From contig NZ_AP023087.1 of assembly GCF_045862395.1 (NCBI RefSeq), forward strand, positions 3,224,001 to 3,288,000: a DNA stretch of 64,000 nucleotides. The letters run 5' to 3'. The translations under genes and the position numbers were made by a program. Below the pieces are notes generated by a model. That model was given only the letters and a program-made list of their open reading frames with translations, was not told where the DNA came from and did not search any database. Below, piece by piece: positions 7,199 to 18,067 of the stretch. This DNA comes from Marinicellulosiphila megalodicopiae. GTDB lineage: Bacteria; Pseudomonadota; Gammaproteobacteria; Pseudomonadales; Natronospirillaceae. How positions within the stretch are numbered: the stretch's first letter is position 1; each line of letters starts with the position of its first letter.

Positions 7199-10100
7199 TT
7201 ATGGCATTGGGTTTAATATCAATGCTCCAAATGAATCAGCATCTAAATACCCTTGGTTAGCTTGATGACCAGGAGTATCTACTGAGCCTAAAAAGGAATT
7301 ACGCCTTCCTTGTTGATCAGAATCAATAACAGACATGGTAAAACCGATGACTTCACTTTCATTTATATTTCTTGCAAAGTTTGATTTACTTGGATCAAAC
7401 GATTCATCCATTAGAGCAATTCTAATTTCCCATACAAATTTATTATTTCCCTGATCTGCAATTCTGGTTAATACTTGATTTTCTTCAGCAAAAAATTGAT
7501 TACCGCTATGTAGATCAATAGCTTGCTCTAAACGGTTTATATGAAAAGCAAATGCGTTACTTGCACTTGGTGCATAAGCATGTGAGCCGCCTGTATTGTT
7601 TTCATCAAGGAAAATTTCAACATTATCATTTTGCCAATACATATTTTCAGTTATTTCAACATCATCAACAATTTCAACTAATACGTACAAGTAATTTTCA
7701 TCCCATATCAATTTGTATTTTGCATTTAAATCTTCTGCAGAAGGATATTGGTTATCGTCTGAAACACCACTCCAAAACACATCAATAGGTTGCCAATATG
7801 AATTATCCCATAAAGACTCTTCACCATCGGTTAATCCATCAATAACAGGTGCTGTTGCTGTGTACTGAGCAAAATATGTATTAACTGGCAATACATCCAC
7901 ACAATCTTGCTTAGAATTATAAGTTAAGAAAGATCCATTTAACTGAATTTGTTGTGCTACGTAATCACAATCCATTTGTGTATTCTTTACATTTAAAGCA
8001 CCTAATGATTTGATAAATTCAAAACTAAAAGGCATGACTTGAGTATTGGAAACATCAAGCGCTTTCACATTTTGATTAGCTGAAAATTGAATGTCGTAAA
8101 TATCATTACTTGAAACATTTATTTCTTCTAAATTATTAAAGGTTGATAAATCCAACGAGCCTGTAATTAAATTATTACTCACATTTAAATTTTGTAAATT
8201 AATAAATTGTGCCAAACCAGTTAGTTCAGTAATTTGTAATCCTGAACAATTTATTTCGTCATATTGCTCTGCAAAAGTGTAATTAAATGCGCTTAGACAT
8301 TGCTTTAAATTTTCATCAACAATGACGTCTAAATTAACATCAATGGAATAATTATCCGTATTCAGTACGGTGATATTAATATAATCAGTGGCAATAATAT
8401 TAGAAGTTGCAACATCTATTAGACTTGCTTTGATTTGGATTACTTTTTCATTCACCACTTCAAACGCATTAAACTGATAGGAATTATTAGTATATGAATG
8501 ATACTCATAATCAAAATCTGTCACTTGCGCAAACACAATACTGGTTGATAATCCTTCTGTATTTGAAGTGATAGCAGCAATATAAACCTGCCCACCTTCA
8601 TTCACTGTTTTGTCTTCACCCAAATCAATTTTAGGCGCGTTTTCATCGACTAATTCTTCAGTGGTCACTGTAAAACTTTGAGTAATAGTTTGATTATCAT
8701 TATCAGTCACCGTCACATCAAACGTTAAATCTTCAACGACATCCGACACAACAAACGTAGCTGTATCCGATGTTTCATTAGTAAACTGCCCTGGTGTTCC
8801 AGATGTTTGAGTCCATAATATTGAAACAATTTCTCCATCTTGATCACTTGCATTTGCTGTAAAATCAACAGCTAAATTAGTTAATGCAAATTCAGGGACA
8901 TTTAAATCAATGCTTGGCGCTATGTAATGCGGTACAAACGTAACTGAAATTTCTTGAGTGTCAGTCAGACCATCTACATCCGTTACGGTTAACAATAATG
9001 TAAAAGTCGTTTCTACAGAGATATCTGGTGAATACACATTCACCATTTGTTGATCTGTATTTTCTAACATTAACGTGCCGTTATTGTCGATTTGCTGCCA
9101 AGTATAATCTACATAGCCTTGGTTATCGCTTGCCTGTCCTGTAATTTGAATCATTTCGTATTCACTAGATGTAAACTCTGTGACATCCATATCAATAACT
9201 GGCTCCACAAATACTTGATTCACATTTACAACTACCGTTCTCTGGGTTGCTTGACCATCGTTATCAAAGACCATTAAGTCAAACTCATAAGTTGTATCCT
9301 CAAAATGTTCAAATGCTTCGATGGTAAACTGATCAGTTCGTTCACCCGACACTGCTATATAGTCATACATTCCCTCAACATTCCAAAACACATCAACCAC
9401 TTGCTCTTCATCAGTGGCATTAACATCAATTGTAATTGTTGTGTTTTCATCCATATCAATTGTGGTGTTTGGTAAACCAATAACAGGTGGAATTAAAATA
9501 GGATCAACTGTGATAGTAACAATTTGAACACCCACGCCACCTAAATTATCCGTTGCTTCTAAAGCGAATTCATAAGTTTTAGATTCTGAAATATTAGGTG
9601 CTGTAAATGACAGAGTATTAGTATCAGCGCCGGTCAAAACAAGTTTTTCATGACTGTCTATTTGCACCCATAAAACCGAATCAACTTCTTGATCATCAGT
9701 AACAGAGCTTGCCGTCAATTCAAACTGAGATTTTTCATCAATAGTGATATTTGAATAAGGCAGCACAACAATAGGTAGAGGATTAACAATGACATCTAAT
9801 GTTTGAGTCACTACTAATCCGTCTGAATCCGTCACGGTTAACTCAAATGTGTAGGTTTTTTGAATATCAGTTTCGGGTGCCAACATAATAAACATGACAT
9901 CTGAACTATTAAAAGTAACAGGATCTTGATCACCGACATTTATTTGTTGCCAGTTAATTTGAACATCTAATCTATCATCGCTCACCGAATAAAGTGTCAT
10001 TGCATGATCATTAGGTGCAACAATAATTTGATCTTGTAACGTAATTTCAGGCGCAGAATTTTCACGTTCAACATTTATATAAACTGTTTCTGTAGTGCTT

Positions 10101-13100
10101 AATCCATCGGCATCGGTTACTGTCAGTTCATATTCGTATTGAGTGGTTTCTTCATGAAAGTTAGCGGTAAATACAATCGCTAATTCTGAGTTTTCTGAAT
10201 ACCCATAAGCATAAGTTAATCCAGTTGAACCTGATATCAAGTTTGCACTTAAATTAGCTAAATAAATTGGGTGGTCATCTTCAATGTTAAGTAATACTGT
10301 GAAACTAGTACGCTCTTTCATAGTAAACGTATTACTTTCCAAATTAAATTGAGCTGCGACATTTTGAGCCAGCACATTAATTTCAATTTCTTGACTGGTA
10401 ACCGCTCCTTCATTATCAGTTGCTGCAATAGTAAATATATAAAGCATCTGTTCTTGCTGTGGCGCTAATTCATCAAATGTAAATTCAAATTGAGTGTTTG
10501 ATACTTTAGTAATGACAATATTTTGTACAGCATCCTGAGTAATTTGAACATCTGTTACAGATCCATCACTATCTAATGTAGACAAGTTTAAAACATAAAT
10601 TTGATCATCAGTAATTTCCAAGTCACTTAAATTTTCAAAAGTTGGCAAGGCATTAACTGGGTTAATTACAACATTTACTACTAATGAACTTGTAACCCCA
10701 TCATTATCTGTTGCTGACACTTGTAATTTCACTACTGATGCCGCTTGATTTGCAAGTGCAACTGGTGCAATAAATGACACAGCTGATTGATCAACATTAT
10801 TCAAGGTAACTGATGGTCCAGAAATTTGTTCCCATAAAATCGTTTGAATTGATCCGTCATCTTCTATTAACACATCCGCTGTAAATAATGTTTGCTCATT
10901 AATTGATGCCACTGATTGATTTGTAATAATTGGTGCACTTAAATCAATCACACTTAAATTAAATGTTGTTGTAACAATTGCACCATCGTTATCTTCTATT
11001 AATAATTCGAAACTGTAATTTTCAATCAAATCAACATCTTTACTTTCAATAGTTATTTCGGATGTCGCTTCACCACTTAATATTAAATTTTCACCAGCTA
11101 TTTGCGACCACTGAAATCGAACAATTTCGCCGCCTCTATCATTTACATTGGCACTAACTGTTATCGATGTATTTTCTCTTATCACCTTATCTGAAATGAA
11201 TTCAATTTCAGGGGCGGGATTGATATTAACTTGAATTTGTTTTTTAGCTATTAATCCATCGTAATCCGTAGCGGTTATTTCAAAATAATAACTTTGCAAA
11301 CTATCGTCTTTTGGAAATTCAATATTTAAATTATTATCAGTATAATTAAAAGTAAGCTCTGTTTCAGAATTCAATATAATTTGTTTCCAATCGATATTCA
11401 GATAAGGTTCTTCGTCTAGAACTTCAAAATATATAACCCCATCATGATTGGAATGAAGTAAATATTCATCATCAATAAATATTTCAGGAATCTTTGGACT
11501 ATCTATAATAGTAATTGGATATATTACAGATGTACTTAATCCACCTAAATCTGTAACAGTTAATTTCAAATCAAATGGACTATTTTCAAGCACCATGAAA
11601 GCATCAATTAAAAAATAACTTTGGTTATTATTATCCATTGGAATAATAATGGAATTTTCATCAACATTAATCTGTTCCCAATAAAAAGTTAGTTCATCCT
11701 TATTTTGAAAATCATCCGATATAATTGGTGAAACAATAATATCAGTGCCTTCATAAACACTATTTAATATATTTCCAGATATTTTAGGTGGTGAGTTTTG
11801 TGCAAGTACTAACATTGTAAAATCTAATTCTGATACCCCACCCTCATTATCAGTAGCAACCACTTTAAAACTATATACTTTTTCGCTTAATTCTTTATCA
11901 ATCTCAGAAAAAGTTAATTCAAAATTTGAGTTTGAAATTCTTCTAATGGGAATCTCTTGATTTTCATCTTGAATAATATCAACAAATATCACTTCACCAT
12001 CAATATCATTTGATTCAATATTTAATGAATATATTTGATCATCTAATAATTCAATATTATTTGGAATGGTAATAATAGGCATTTCATTAAAAGGAACGAC
12101 TGTTAAAGTTGCAATAGCTGATTTAGTTGCACCTTCGTTATCTGTTACTGTTACCCTAAAATCAAAATTAGTTTTTTCCTCAACTTCTGGTGCAACAAAA
12201 TTCAAATTCGAAGTATTAACATCTGGCAAATTAATTTCCAGACCCGAAATCTGCTCCCAATAATATTGTTCAATTGTCCCATCGTAGTCGCCGGCATTGA
12301 CTGATAAATATGCTATATTTCGAGACATAACTTCATTTTTTATTGTATATAGAATATAAGGGCTTCGATTATTAGTAGGTATTAATTTTGAAGAAATTTG
12401 ATTAGAAACAACTTGGGACTCTTCATCAGTTACGGTAATAGTTATTAATAAATCCTCTTCATTTAAAATTGCTGGAATATCTGAATAGGCATAATACATA
12501 TCACCAATACTATCTAAATTATTAACTGATAAGTAAGTATAAGTACTATTAAATCCATCATAATATTTTAAGTATTTAATCGACCAAACAACTTCTGTGA
12601 TATTTAAATCAGCCGTTATTTTAGCTTGTAAATTAAACCTTTCTCTTGAAACTGGCTGTTGGATGTCTATAAATTCTGCAAATAATTTAGGGGAATCATC
12701 TGGTATCACTTCAACCCAAACGGAATCAACCTCCAATTGTTTCTCTAATTCATCTGTAGCAGTAAATTTGAACTCAAACATCGTCGGTTCTAATACTTTT
12801 GGCGCTATAAATTGTGTTTCAAATCGGTTATTTAATGTAATTAACTCAATTGCTGGATTTGTAATAGAAGTCCAAAATGCTCTATTTATAGTTGCACTAC
12901 CATAATTAGTGGAGCCAGTTAACTTAACCAAATCCCCTTGCGTTGCTTGAAGATTTCCCCCTGCTTCTACCGTTAAATAATTTAAATATTTTATTTCTAA
13001 TTCAAATTGCTTTTGAGTTTGACCACCTAAATTATCTGTAACTACAACTTCTATTATTGCAGATTCAGATTGTGCAACTCTTGGTGCAATCAATTTTACA

Positions 13101-14566
13101 CTTTGAGGGTCTGCCTGAACCTCAATTTCTAATAGTACCCCACCCACCTGAGACCATTGAATCGATTCTATTTCCCCATCAATATCAGTTGCCTCAATAG
13201 CCAAAATACCAAACTGATCCGAATTAATATAATCAATATCAGAAATTAAATTAATTTCTGGTAAGACATTACCAATCACAATCAATTCAAAGGTTTCTGC
13301 AGTGATGCCACCTTCATTATCTACAACTACTAATTCAAAACTATAATTTTGTGTTGCATCTACAGGCAGTGTTGTAATTGATAATTCTGAAGTTTCACTT
13401 CCAGATACTGCAAGCGTTGCTCCTGACAGTTGCGTCCATTGGTAACTTACAATTTCACCATCTGCATCGCTTGCTATTGCACTGACTGTTAGTTGTGTGT
13501 TTGCTTTTACTGATTGATCTGCAATCGCTTCAATAATTGGCAATTGGTTTTTAGGTGTTACTGTAATGCTAGTAATTGCAGTTGCTGTATCGCCATCATT
13601 GTCTTCAACAGTTACAGTAAATTCAAAATTTTGTTCAACATTTAAATCTGGCGCGATAAATTGTAATGTATCAGAGTTGATATTATCCAAAGGCACAGGA
13701 CTACCACTTGTTTGTGTCCACAAATATGTTGATATTAATCCATCAATATCCGTCGCTTGTGCGATTAGCTCGACAGGTTCAAGACCTCTTACGATTGTAT
13801 TCTCTTGCAATTGAACCGTCGGTGCAATATTTTGATTTACAATAGTAATCGGTACGATTTGAGAATATACAGATTGATTTAAAACTAATATTTCATAAGT
13901 TAAATCAACATTTCTATTTTGTGAAACTTCAGGTATTAATCCTTCAATATTATTCGAATTTAAAACAGAACTTATTAATTGTTCATCCGACGAAGTCCAA
14001 TTAATTTTTACAGCTTGTGGGTTAATTAATTCATGCACATCAAATGTTGAATTAATGTTTAATACTGAATTTTCATTAATTGTTTTAACATCATCAATTA
14101 CTATATTTGAAATTGCTTGCGATAACGGCAAAGCCGTGACATTAAAATCCATTTTTTGACTATGTGTTAGTCCTTTGGCATCTGTTACAGTAAATACAAC
14201 CTCATAGGTTTTATCTGCAAAATATTGTTGCGAATTAAACTCAAAAGTCAGTTGATCGTTATTATTTAATGACATAATTGAATGATTGGATACTAAGTCT
14301 AAATCTACATAATCATATACTGAAGATTCAAAATTCCAGGACAGACTCATTTGATTTGCATCATCTTCGAGCTTTAAATCAAATAATACAGTGTCACCTG
14401 CACTTAATTCTTTTCCAGAAGTACCTACCACTGTTAACTTAGGTGCTAGATTTTGTGGATCCTCCGGTGTGCCTTTTTCATCGGGAACTTGCAATAAATC
14501 ACAAGAAGACAAAACAACTAAGGTAGAGAGTAATACTGAATATTGTGCAATTTTATTAATTAACAT
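7199..14566 (-). CDS. Giant repeat lipoprotein: tandem K319L/PKD-like domains, leucine-rich segment and C-terminal CBM9-like domain
   Basis: A 2455-residue lipoprotein whose signal peptide ends in the lipobox LSSC (Cys22). Residues about 45-2060 are roughly twenty Ig-like repeats of 80-100 residues, each with the signature DxDG(x)nYxWxQxSG ... FxAP ... F.VTVTDNDG seen in PKD/K319L/cadherin-like adhesins; the Asp-rich turns suggest Ca2+ binding. About residues 2085-2224 contain leucine-rich-repeat-like units (NLQNLNVSNN, NLEEINVSSN) with two or more Cys. Residues about 2230-2455 resemble a family 9 carbohydrate-binding (DOMON-like) module, with YLYVLVEIVDD and DNVEIFLD. It is likely an outer-membrane-anchored surface fibre that binds a glycan, inferred from architecture. 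It is monocistronic with its own terminator. Confidence 0.7.
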   Translation of the reverse strand: MLINKIAQYSVLLSTLVVLSSCDLLQVPDEKGTPEDPQNLAPKLTVVGTSGKELSAGDTVLFDLKLEDDANQMSLSWNFESSVYDYVDLDLVSNHSIMSLNNNDQLTFEFNSQQYFADKTYEVVFTVTDAKGLTHSQKMDFNVTALPLSQAISNIVIDDVKTINENSVLNINSTFDVHELINPQAVKINWTSSDEQLISSVLNSNNIEGLIPEVSQNRNVDLTYEILVLNQSVYSQIVPITIVNQNIAPTVQLQENTIVRGLEPVELIAQATDIDGLISTYLWTQTSGSPVPLDNINSDTLQFIAPDLNVEQNFEFTVTVEDNDGDTATAITSITVTPKNQLPIIEAIADQSVKANTQLTVSAIASDADGEIVSYQWTQLSGATLAVSGSETSELSITTLPVDATQNYSFELVVVDNEGGITAETFELIVIGNVLPEINLISDIDYINSDQFGILAIEATDIDGEIESIQWSQVGGVLLEIEVQADPQSVKLIAPRVAQSESAIIEVVVTDNLGGQTQKQFELEIKYLNYLTVEAGGNLQATQGDLVKLTGSTNYGSATINRAFWTSITNPAIELITLNNRFETQFIAPKVLEPTMFEFKFTATDELEKQLEVDSVWVEVIPDDSPKLFAEFIDIQQPVSRERFNLQAKITADLNITEVVWSIKYLKYYDGFNSTYTYLSVNNLDSIGDMYYAYSDIPAILNEEDLLITITVTDEESQVVSNQISSKLIPTNNRSPYILYTIKNEVMSRNIAYLSVNAGDYDGTIEQYYWEQISGLEINLPDVNTSNLNFVAPEVEEKTNFDFRVTVTDNEGATKSAIATLTVVPFNEMPIITIPNNIELLDDQIYSLNIESNDIDGEVIFVDIIQDENQEIPIRRISNSNFELTFSEIDKELSEKVYSFKVVATDNEGGVSELDFTMLVLAQNSPPKISGNILNSVYEGTDIIVSPIISDDFQNKDELTFYWEQINVDENSIIIPMDNNNQSYFLIDAFMVLENSPFDLKLTVTDLGGLSTSVIYPITIIDSPKIPEIFIDDEYLLHSNHDGVIYFEVLDEEPYLNIDWKQIILNSETELTFNYTDNNLNIEFPKDDSLQSYYFEITATDYDGLIAKKQIQVNINPAPEIEFISDKVIRENTSITVSANVNDRGGEIVRFQWSQIAGENLILSGEATSEITIESKDVDLIENYSFELLIEDNDGAIVTTTFNLSVIDLSAPIITNQSVASINEQTLFTADVLIEDDGSIQTILWEQISGPSVTLNNVDQSAVSFIAPVALANQAASVVKLQVSATDNDGVTSSLVVNVVINPVNALPTFENLSDLEITDDQIYVLNLSTLDSDGSVTDVQITQDAVQNIVITKVSNTQFEFTFDELAPQQEQMLYIFTIAATDNEGAVTSQEIEINVLAQNVAAQFNLESNTFTMKERTSFTVLLNIEDDHPIYLANLSANLISGSTGLTYAYGYSENSELAIVFTANFHEETTQYEYELTVTDADGLSTTETVYINVERENSAPEITLQDQIIVAPNDHAMTLYSVSDDRLDVQINWQQINVGDQDPVTFNSSDVMFIMLAPETDIQKTYTFELTVTDSDGLVVTQTLDVIVNPLPIVVLPYSNITIDEKSQFELTASSVTDDQEVDSVLWVQIDSHEKLVLTGADTNTLSFTAPNISESKTYEFALEATDNLGGVGVQIVTITVDPILIPPVIGLPNTTIDMDENTTITIDVNATDEEQVVDVFWNVEGMYDYIAVSGERTDQFTIEAFEHFEDTTYEFDLMVFDNDGQATQRTVVVNVNQVFVEPVIDMDVTEFTSSEYEMIQITGQASDNQGYVDYTWQQIDNNGTLMLENTDQQMVNVYSPDISVETTFTLLLTVTDVDGLTDTQEISVTFVPHYIAPSIDLNVPEFALTNLAVDFTANASDQDGEIVSILWTQTSGTPGQFTNETSDTATFVVSDVVEDLTFDVTVTDNDNQTITQSFTVTTEELVDENAPKIDLGEDKTVNEGGQVYIAAITSNTEGLSTSIVFAQVTDFDYEYHSYTNNSYQFNAFEVVNEKVIQIKASLIDVATSNIIATDYINITVLNTDNYSIDVNLDVIVDENLKQCLSAFNYTFAEQYDEINCSGLQITELTGLAQFINLQNLNVSNNLITGSLDLSTFNNLEEINVSSNDIYDIQFSANQNVKALDVSNTQVMPFSFEFIKSLGALNVKNTQMDCDYVAQQIQLNGSFLTYNSKQDCVDVLPVNTYFAQYTATAPVIDGLTDGEESLWDNSYWQPIDVFWSGVSDDNQYPSAEDLNAKYKLIWDENYLYVLVEIVDDVEITENMYWQNDNVEIFLDENNTGGSHAYAPSASNAFAFHINRLEQAIDLHSGNQFFAEENQVLTRIADQGNNKFVWEIRIALMDESFDPSKSNFARNINESEVIGFTMSVIDSDQQGRRNSFLGSVDTPGHQANQGYLDADSFGALILNPMP

Positions 14567-15167
14567 GATAAGTCCCTATCACTGTTCATTGTTTTAGACA
14601 TCTAAAGACGAGAACGTGATAATAATTCCTAATTATGACAAAAAGAAGAGTTTCGATTCAGTTTCGCGTGAGAGGCAATTTATTTATTTTCCTATTAAAT
14701 AAACGCGTTAATAAGTTAAGAAGCCTTTACTATTAGTCTCTGATAAGAGTAACACTTGATAAAATCTCGAATGGTGTGAATTTTAATGATAACACAGTCA
14801 GGTTCAAGTTAATTTTGTAACTGGATTGATACATTTACGTAAAAAATATGATATTCCAATTAAAAAAACATCTAATTCTGTCCACCCATCACTGTTTGAG
14901 CGTTTTATATTAACCTAACCTTAACAACTTTAAGTGCTCGTTATAGCCCAATGAACCTGAACAAAAACTGACTCAACTCACTCTAAATCACCTCAAAATC
15001 CTTTATTTATCAGTACTTTGAGATTGATCCCAACTTAAACTAAAGCGCCTAGCAATGCTTTTTTTTTGAGTTATTATGATTACATCTTCTACGAACAAAC
15101 CCATTAAGTATTTTGTTCAAAGTAATTAAACAACACATTTAAAAACACTCTTTTTGGAGAGATCATT
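14567..15167. other. Intergenic region of 601 bp between divergent genes
   Basis: AT-rich, with short T runs and no convincing coding frame or long inverted repeat. It must hold the promoters of the giant lipoprotein gene (leftward) and the thioredoxin-like gene (rightward). I cannot assign their boxes reliably. Confidence 0.4.
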
Positions 15168-15683
15168 ATGAAAAAATTATTATTAGCATTAACTGTATTA
15201 TTAACGGCACAGGTATCAACTGCAAAATTATCAGTAGGTGATGATGTGTATTTACCTGAATTAGTGTCAATTGAATCGGGTGAAAATGTGGATTTATCAC
15301 AATACAAAGGCAAAGTGATTTTTGTTGAATTTTGGGCAAGTTGGTGTGTCACCTGCGCTAAATCGTTCCCAACTTATAATAAGTTACATAACGAACTAGA
15401 CACTGAAGAATTTGTATTTATCAGCATCAACACTGACAAAAAAGTAAAAGACGCTGAGAAATTTTTAAAACGCACGCCTGCTGATTTTTTAGTAGTACGT
15501 GACAGCAAAAAAGAAGCAGTTAAAACTTACGGACCTAAAGGCTACCCATCTGGTTACATCGTAAACAAAGAAGGTAAAATTGTTGGTATTGAAGAATCTC
15601 AACCTGAATACGAAGAATTAAAAGCGTTGTTGCAGTCATTAATTGACGAAGGTAAAGACGCTGCTGATGTAGCTTCTTTATAA
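15168..15683 (+). CDS. Periplasmic TlpA/ResA-like thioredoxin
   Basis: A 171-residue exported thioredoxin-fold protein. The signal peptide covers residues 1-19 (cleavage after STA). The redox motif is WCVTC (Cys60 and Cys63), preceded by VEFWASW, and the cis-proline loop is GYPSGYIV (Pro127). These features fit the TlpA/ResA group of periplasmic thiol reductases, which reduce disulfides, for instance in cytochrome c maturation. The C-terminal tail is acidic. The start is supported by a GGAG box seven bases upstream. It is a single gene ended by a strong terminator, so its partner is unknown. Confidence 0.8.
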   Translation: MKKLLLALTVLLTAQVSTAKLSVGDDVYLPELVSIESGENVDLSQYKGKVIFVEFWASWCVTCAKSFPTYNKLHNELDTEEFVFISINTDKKVKDAEKFLKRTPADFLVVRDSKKEAVKTYGPKGYPSGYIVNKEGKIVGIEESQPEYEELKALLQSLIDEGKDAADVASL

Positions 15684-15710
15684 ACAATATTTAGATCCCC
15701 TTCTAAACTT

Positions 15711-15736
15711 AAAAAACCAGCAATTGCTGGTTTTTT
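15711..15736. terminator. Bidirectional terminator
   Basis: A near-perfect palindrome, A6-CCAGCAATTGCTGG-T6, between the convergent thioredoxin and HIT genes. Confidence 0.9.
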
Positions 15737-15741
15737 TTGGT

Positions 15742-16191
15742 TTAACTGTTTTGGATATATTCTTTTAATTGCTCTGCCAGTTTAGACCGTTCTGCCTCAC
15801 ACATTTCATATTGTTTGGTTTGATAGATATTATCATCACTTAAACGCCCTTTAATATGCGTGTGAAAATGCCACACATCTTGAAATCCTGCTTTTTCATT
15901 ATGCTGCCAAATAGTAATACCTTGAATATCAAATAACTCACGCATTTTAATGGCGATGAATTTAGTTACCTTTGAAATTTCTGCCAACAATGAATCCTCT
16001 ATGTCGTATATATTTTCAACATGTTGTTTGGGAATGACTAATAAACCGGGGCCTGAGTTTTCATGTTGGTGTAATGCGATACACACAAATACTGTTTTAT
16101 TTTCAAACACAAAGTCTTTTTCGGTTTGCAGTCCTGATTTAATCATTCTGCAAAAGGGGCAGTTATAATTTTTTGGTTCTTGGTTAAACAT
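15742..16191 (-). CDS. HIT-family protein (histidine triad)
   Basis: A 149-residue cytosolic protein of the histidine-triad superfamily, which hydrolyses or transfers nucleotides. The triad is visible as VWHFHTH (His108, His110, His112), preceded by the usual GLLVIPKQHVENIYD segment. An N-terminal CPFC pair (Cys11, Cys14) with downstream His residues could bind zinc, as in Hint/Fhit-like bacterial members. It lies 18 bp after the membrane-protein gene 16210-17100 and probably shares its transcript. The substrate cannot be told. Confidence 0.8.
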   Translation of the reverse strand: MFNQEPKNYNCPFCRMIKSGLQTEKDFVFENKTVFVCIALHQHENSGPGLLVIPKQHVENIYDIEDSLLAEISKVTKFIAIKMRELFDIQGITIWQHNEKAGFQDVWHFHTHIKGRLSDDNIYQTKQYEMCEAERSKLAEQLKEYIQNS

Positions 16192-16209
16192 AATATTTTC
16201 CTGTATTCT

Positions 16210-17100
16210 TTATAAAGAATACAACGCCATCCCTTCTTCAAATATGTAGTAAATTGCATGTTCCATTTCTGATAATTCACCCTGCGTCAACCTAAAATAC
16301 ACTTCAATACCCATGATCAAAATCAATACAAATAAAGTAATAAGTAATTGCGCTTTATTTTGAACCCCTAATTTTAAATCATCACTTTTTACCATTAAAA
16401 ATAATACCATAGGAATATTGATAACTGGGATCACACTTAATAAAGCGAATAATTTATTCATTCTTAAAAACAGTAATCGCTGATAAACCAGATAGACACT
16501 AAGTGAATGAACATAAAGAAGAACCAAGGCAGAAACAATAAGAAATCCAAATTCATTAGGAATCAGAAAAGTAAACTTTACAACTACAGTACTAAACAAC
16601 AAATACAACACAATTAAACTTAATATATGACTTATAAAACGACTTTGAGAATGGCATATTGAAACCAAATTATTTTTTGTTTTAAATAAAAAATACCACA
16701 TTAAAAAAACGATCAAACAAAAATTAATAGTCACAAACAAATGGAACAATAATTCTAGAACACCTTCACCTTGTAACAACATAAAGTAACTAAAAGATGA
16801 AACAATCGCATATACATATCCCACACAAAATAAAAGACACAAATAAAATGATGCCCGCCAAAAATACAGTGAAAACAATGGTTTTTCATACATTATTGAA
16901 AACATACCCACTGCCAATATAATTGAAAACATCCAACAAATAATAATTACCCCTCCCGAATTAGAAGTAATCATCCCTAAAAATGTTTCATTATTTAAAA
17001 AAGCCAACCCTAACACTCGATATAAAAAATACAAAAAATATAAACCGACATTTATAAATAGCATCCATTTGAGTGGGGTATGAAATCTTTGAATATTCAT
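16210..17100 (-). CDS. Polytopic membrane protein of unknown function
   Basis: A 296-residue, strongly hydrophobic protein with about eight predicted membrane helices (for example around residues 13-35, 47-70, 80-102, 115-138, 155-175, 180-205, 220-240 and 250-268). It has no recognised motif and no catalytic or transport signature. It lies between the LysR gene (14 bp upstream) and the HIT gene (18 bp downstream), all leftward, so the three may be one transcript. Confidence 0.55.
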   Translation of the reverse strand: MNIQRFHTPLKWMLFINVGLYFLYFLYRVLGLAFLNNETFLGMITSNSGGVIIICWMFSIILAVGMFSIMYEKPLFSLYFWRASFYLCLLFCVGYVYAIVSSFSYFMLLQGEGVLELLFHLFVTINFCLIVFLMWYFLFKTKNNLVSICHSQSRFISHILSLIVLYLLFSTVVVKFTFLIPNEFGFLIVSALVLLYVHSLSVYLVYQRLLFLRMNKLFALLSVIPVINIPMVLFLMVKSDDLKLGVQNKAQLLITLFVLILIMGIEVYFRLTQGELSEMEHAIYYIFEEGMALYSL

Positions 17101-17114
17101 AATTTTTTCCTGTT

Positions 17115-17981
17115 TTAATTTTGTTTATTAATCATATCAATCAAACCATTACCCGCATTACTAAGCGAGCGATGTTTATGCCTGATCCAACCTAACTCTC
17201 GATTCAATTCTAATTTAATCGGCAATACTTTTAAACTGCTATCAATCATTGATGTTGGCAAAACAGACCAACCCAATCCTGATACTACCAACATTTTAAT
17301 GGTTTCTAAAAAGTTAACGGTCATGGATGCCTTTAAAGGTAAATGATGTTTTACAAATTCAGCTTCAATAATTTTAAATGTGGTGGTATCGGCCTCTGGC
17401 AATATGGCGGGGAAATATTGTAATTCGTTTAACAATAATTGTTTTTTAGCGCTTAATATATGATCTTTTGCGATCACAAAATGTAAACTGTCTTTCCATA
17501 CGCTTTGTTTAATTAATTGAGAATCAATTCGGTTAGGTAATGTGGTAAACGCCATTTCAATGTCTTGATTCATAACAGAAGTGATAGCTTCTTCTGAATT
17601 GATGAATTGTATATTTAATGACACCTCCGAATACTGCACACCAAATTGTTTTAATATTGGTGGCAAATAATGCAAACCAATGTGATGACTTGACGCAATA
17701 TTTAATTCACCCGTGATTTCACCGCTTAGATTTTGTACGTTGCGTTTGGCTTGGGACACATCTTGAATGATTTTTCTGGCGATAGGCATCAACACTTGCC
17801 CTGCTTCGGTTAAAAATATATTTCGTCCGATTCGATCAAATAATTTCCCGTTTAATGAGCTTTCTAACACCTTGATGCGTTTGCTGATGGCAGGCTGGGT
17901 TATGAACAATTTGTCCGCCGCTTGGGAGAATGATTGGCAATCTGCCACGGCGACGAATGCTTCTAGGGAACTGATTTCCAT
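17115..17981 (-). CDS. LysR-family transcriptional regulator
   Basis: A 288-residue LysR-type regulator. The N-terminal winged helix-turn-helix is plain (FVAVADCQSFSQAADKLFITQ, then PAISKRIKVLE), followed by a periplasmic-binding-like effector domain from about residue 90. It is divergent from leuC with 184 bp between, an arrangement known from pseudomonads, where a LysR gene precedes leuC. Control of leuCDB is therefore a reasonable inference, but it is not shown. Two REP-like arms lie in the intervening region. Confidence 0.85.
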   Translation of the reverse strand: MEISSLEAFVAVADCQSFSQAADKLFITQPAISKRIKVLESSLNGKLFDRIGRNIFLTEAGQVLMPIARKIIQDVSQAKRNVQNLSGEITGELNIASSHHIGLHYLPPILKQFGVQYSEVSLNIQFINSEEAITSVMNQDIEMAFTTLPNRIDSQLIKQSVWKDSLHFVIAKDHILSAKKQLLLNELQYFPAILPEADTTTFKIIEAEFVKHHLPLKASMTVNFLETIKMLVVSGLGWSVLPTSMIDSSLKVLPIKLELNRELGWIRHKHRSLSNAGNGLIDMINKQN

Positions 17982-18015
17982 TTTTTTGCCTTTTTTGTTT
18001 TTTTGTTTTTTTTGG

Positions 18016-18067
18016 AATGAATCCCAAACCTACATTTTGTTTTTTTGGGATGAATCCCAACCCTACT
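18016..18067. repeat. Two REP-like arms in the LysR-leuC intergenic region
   Basis: AATGAATCCCAAACCTACA (18016-18034) and GGGATGAATCCCAACCCTAC (18048-18067) are diverged copies of the repeat seen at 5213-5275. Here they are in direct orientation rather than forming a palindrome. They occupy a likely control region. Confidence 0.6.

Noticed and set aside
12066..13814. Several plus-strand open frames inside the giant lipoprotein gene
   Set aside because: They are antisense shadows of the repeats, with no motif and no ribosome site.
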